Source: Prevotella sp. (lineage in GTDB: Bacteria; Bacteroidota; Bacteroidia; Bacteroidales; Bacteroidaceae). Taken from it: a DNA stretch of 35,585 nucleotides. The stretch is from positions 1 to 35,585 of the forward strand of contig JALEJI010000036.1 of assembly GCA_022769825.1 (NCBI GenBank), read 5' to 3'. The notes under the pieces were generated by a model, which searched no databases, was not told the origin of the DNA, and saw only the letters and a program-made list of their open reading frames with translations. Numbering within the stretch: position 1 is the stretch's first letter; each line of letters opens with the position of its first letter. Position numbers and translations under genes: made by a program. Shown here piece after piece: positions 33,205 to 35,585 of this stretch.

Positions 33205-35353
33205 CCTGACCCTGATGCTGCTTGCCGCCACCACCGCCCACGCGTGCGTGTCGGAAGCCCCGCGTCACAACAGTTATCTCTTTTCCGTGTTCAACCGCTC
33301 GCTCATGGGCGATCGTTTCACCGATGCCACCGAGAAGTTCTGGCAACGCTATGTCGGCAACGCCGACATGCCGAGCTACAGGTGGGGCGGCCGAGAGGAG
33401 GTGATGAACAAGGCCAAGAAGCGGAAAGACGTGGAGATGCAGACCTACTGCCGCAGGCTAAACAGCTATCTCGACAACTGCGTCAACTTCAACGCGTGGG
33501 ACTATCCCACGAAGCAGCAGTTGGCCAACCGCGCGGCAACGCTCAACAACCTGTTGCAGGCATCCAAGGCCTATCAGGGCAAACGCCTGCGTGCCCAGTA
33601 CGACCTCATGCGCATGCGCGCGCTTCTCGGCCTGAAGCGGTACCAGGAGGGCGTGAACTTCTGGAACGCCACCGGCAAGCGGATGCAGCCGAGCGTGTAT
33701 CGCGACATGGCGCGCAACATCTATGCCGGATGCCTGTGGCGCACGGGCAAGAAGAGCCAGGCGATAGAGGTCTATGCCGAGCAAGAGGACTACCAGAGCC
33801 TGAAATACTGCGTGCGGGGCTATCGCAACCTCGCCGGCATACAGAAGGTGTATGCCGCAAACCACAACTCGGCCACGCTCGCTTACCTCGTGCAGGACTT
33901 CGTGAACAACGTGCAGGAGACGATGGACGTCTATGGCGCGCGCCACATGCCTTTCGCCACGGGCAATGAGACCAAGGCCGACCTCGACGAGTGGATGAAG
34001 GAGATAGACGCCAAGAACATAACCACGGCTGAGGCCAACCGCTTCATCTCGTTTGCCAGGGGCGTGGTGGCTGAAGGCAAGACTGGCGTGCCATGCCTTT
34101 GGCAGGCGGCGATAGGCTGCGTGGAACACCAAATGGGCCTCTACGACAAGGCGAAGGCCGACCTCGCGAAGGCCATGTCGCTTGCCGGCACGCAGCGCAT
34201 GAAGGACAACGCGCGCGCCATCTACGCCGCCAACTCCATCTTTGCCGCGACGCGCCGCGACGAGTCTTTCGACAAGTGGCTGGCAGGGGAGATGAAATGG
34301 CTCGACATGAAGTCGGCTGAGGATCGCAAGAGCACCACGCTCTACGACACCGACCACTATCGCGACGTGCAGGAGCGCATGGTCTACAATGGGCTCGTGC
34401 CAATGTGCGCCAAGGAGGGACGTGCCAGTGCCGCGCTCGTGTTGCTGAGCGGCATGAACGACGGCGACCCCAGGTGGTATTATCAAGGCACCTATTTCGA
34501 CGCGCTCAACAACGCCACGACCGACGACCTCAAGGCTTACGTCAAATACCTTGCCAAGCAACCGTCCGACTCGCTTGAGAGCTGGGCTTGGCGACGCGCC
34601 TACCGCGAGCCCGACTTCTACAACGACATCATTGGCACGCGCCTCCTCGCCCAAGCGCGCTTTGCCGACGCCGTGCCTTTCCTTGAGAAGGTGAGCGTGG
34701 CGTTTCTCAACAACCAGAACATAGCGCCCTATGCCGCGCAACGCAGCTATGCCAAGGAGCGCTGGATGGGCAAGCAGGCCGTGGCGCAACCCGAATACCT
34801 GACTGAAGAGCAACGGGCCGTCCTGCCAAAGCTTCAAGAGAACAAGAAGCTGAGCTATTGCCGCGACATGCTGAACCTCTTGAGCCAATACTCGCTCATG
34901 AAGCCTTCCGAGGAGCGCATGCGCAAGGCCTACGAGCTTGCCTCGATGTGGTATCAGGGCAGCTGGGAGGGCGACTGCTGGTGGCTGACGCAGTATGGAG
35001 TGAGCGTGATGCAGGACAGCGTCATGGCTGGCACGGCCGACTTCGTGGCCAAGGCCATGAGCCTGCTCGACGAGAGCGCCCAAAGCACCGACTTCAAGCT
35101 GAAGGAGAAAAGCCTGTATGCCCTCGCCTTCATACGTCATGGCGAACCATGGTTCTTTGAGGGATGGGACGATGCCACGCAGCAGTATTACGACATCAGC
35201 AACCTCAAGCCCTTGCCACAATCAAGGCAATACAAGGCCCTTGCCGCCCTTTCTTCGTTCTGCTCCGCCAATGCGGGCAAGACTGACCTGTTCGTGTCGA
35301 GGTGCGACGTTTTGAGGCGTTTCCGCGACGCTTGCCAAATCCAACGCAGGTGA
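33176..35353 (+). CDS. Large exported helical-repeat (TPR-like) protein
   Basis: 725 aa. The signal peptide ends AATTAHA before CVSEAP; the lipobox is poor (A-H-A-C), so cleavage by signal peptidase I seems likelier than lipidation. Near the start, PRHNSYLFSVFNRSLMGDRF then FWQRYVG is reminiscent of conserved Bacteroidota exported proteins. The rest is helical with TPR-like units (for example LKRYQEGVNFWNATGKRMQP, AIGCVEHQMGLYDKAKADLA, RFADAVPFLEKVS) and many Tyr/Trp residues. Repeats of this type usually mount partner proteins. Its start lies within the upstream lipoprotein gene, and it ends 76 bp before the second copy of the dispersed repeat. No enzymatic motif is visible. Confidence 0.82.
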   Translation: MITLRKFTSSLTLMLLAATTAHACVSEAPRHNSYLFSVFNRSLMGDRFTDATEKFWQRYVGNADMPSYRWGGREEVMNKAKKRKDVEMQTYCRRLNSYLDNCVNFNAWDYPTKQQLANRAATLNNLLQASKAYQGKRLRAQYDLMRMRALLGLKRYQEGVNFWNATGKRMQPSVYRDMARNIYAGCLWRTGKKSQAIEVYAEQEDYQSLKYCVRGYRNLAGIQKVYAANHNSATLAYLVQDFVNNVQETMDVYGARHMPFATGNETKADLDEWMKEIDAKNITTAEANRFISFARGVVAEGKTGVPCLWQAAIGCVEHQMGLYDKAKADLAKAMSLAGTQRMKDNARAIYAANSIFAATRRDESFDKWLAGEMKWLDMKSAEDRKSTTLYDTDHYRDVQERMVYNGLVPMCAKEGRASAALVLLSGMNDGDPRWYYQGTYFDALNNATTDDLKAYVKYLAKQPSDSLESWAWRRAYREPDFYNDIIGTRLLAQARFADAVPFLEKVSVAFLNNQNIAPYAAQRSYAKERWMGKQAVAQPEYLTEEQRAVLPKLQENKKLSYCRDMLNLLSQYSLMKPSEERMRKAYELASMWYQGSWEGDCWWLTQYGVSVMQDSVMAGTADFVAKAMSLLDESAQSTDFKLKEKSLYALAFIRHGEPWFFEGWDDATQQYYDISNLKPLPQSRQYKALAALSSFCSANAGKTDLFVSRCDVLRRFRDACQIQRR

Positions 35354-35429
35354 AACGCTTTTTTGAGCAGTCAGTGAAAATAGCCAATAGTGGTTGCGGA
35401 CAGCCCATAACCATCGCTAACCGTCCCTT

Positions 35430-35585
35430 CAAAGCATACGATGTATACCAAAATATTTTACAAATGGTCGTCTGAGAATCGATTTTTTTCAACCAAGCAG
35501 TCTCTTGGTCGTAAATGACGCGATTATGGGCTGTTTTGATAAACGGCTGAATATCAATACGTTATGTTCTTATCGGTTTTTTGGC
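35430..35585 (+). repeat. Dispersed repeat, copy 2, cut by window edge
   Basis: 35430-35531 matches 19375-19476 at 100 of 102 bases, in the same orientation. The following 54 bases are only partly similar. The element probably continues past the window. No open frame of note lies within it. Confidence 0.9.

Noticed and set aside
33458..35221. 587-codon minus-strand frame opposite the helical-repeat gene
   Set aside because: Composition is typical of an antisense shadow. The plus-strand frame has a signal peptide and a coherent repeat structure.

Overview
The window looks like chromosome of a Bacteroidota species, most likely Prevotellaceae. The signs are a SusC/SusD pair, lipoproteins with Bacteroidota-type signals, the near absence of Shine-Dalgarno sequences, repeated use of the Bacteroidota -7 promoter motif TAnnTTTG (often with TTG or TTTG about 19-20 bases upstream), and proteins of familiar Bacteroidota families. 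No rRNA, tRNA, CRISPR array or intact insertion sequence was seen.

Layout. (1) 1-7838, minus strand: an apparent operon running GlpT-like organophosphate antiporter, HAD (NagD-like) phosphatase, SusC, SusD, and a BACON-type lipoprotein cut by the window edge. This reads as an outer-membrane-to-cytoplasm route for an organophosphate, perhaps glycerophosphodiesters or glycerol-3-phosphate. (2) 8135-10399, plus: argS and an RNase H, ending at a strong terminator. (3) 10552-14030, plus: purine salvage (xpt, xanthine permease, guaD) with an aldo/keto reductase between permease and deaminase. (4) 14040-17900: a more AT-rich patch that looks like an island. It holds a DUF4160/DUF2442 pair, a convergent operon of a NodB-type deacetylase and an FkbH-like HAD protein with an N-terminal cysteine cluster, and a long imperfect foldback in that operon's leader. 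(5) 17942-19904: a GH27 alpha-galactosidase, a broken thioredoxin-like gene, and a repeat-rich stretch. (6) 19905-24256, minus: metG, a tandem-duplicated esterase and a Fur-family regulator, divergent from thyX. (7) 25370-29304, minus: a Dna2-like nuclease-helicase translationally coupled to an O6-alkylguanine methyltransferase. (8) 29551-35353, plus: a prolyl oligopeptidase, a winged-helix gene remnant, and an overlapping pair made of a DUF3142-like lipoprotein and a large exported helical-repeat protein.

A dispersed repeat of at least 102 bp occurs twice in the same orientation (19375 and 35430), 100 of 102 bases identical. The least explained items are the FkbH/deacetylase island with its 174-bp foldback leader, the lipoprotein/helical-repeat pair at the right end, and the SusCD-GlpT-HAD locus. 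All functional statements come from reading motifs by eye; no database search or structure prediction was run.
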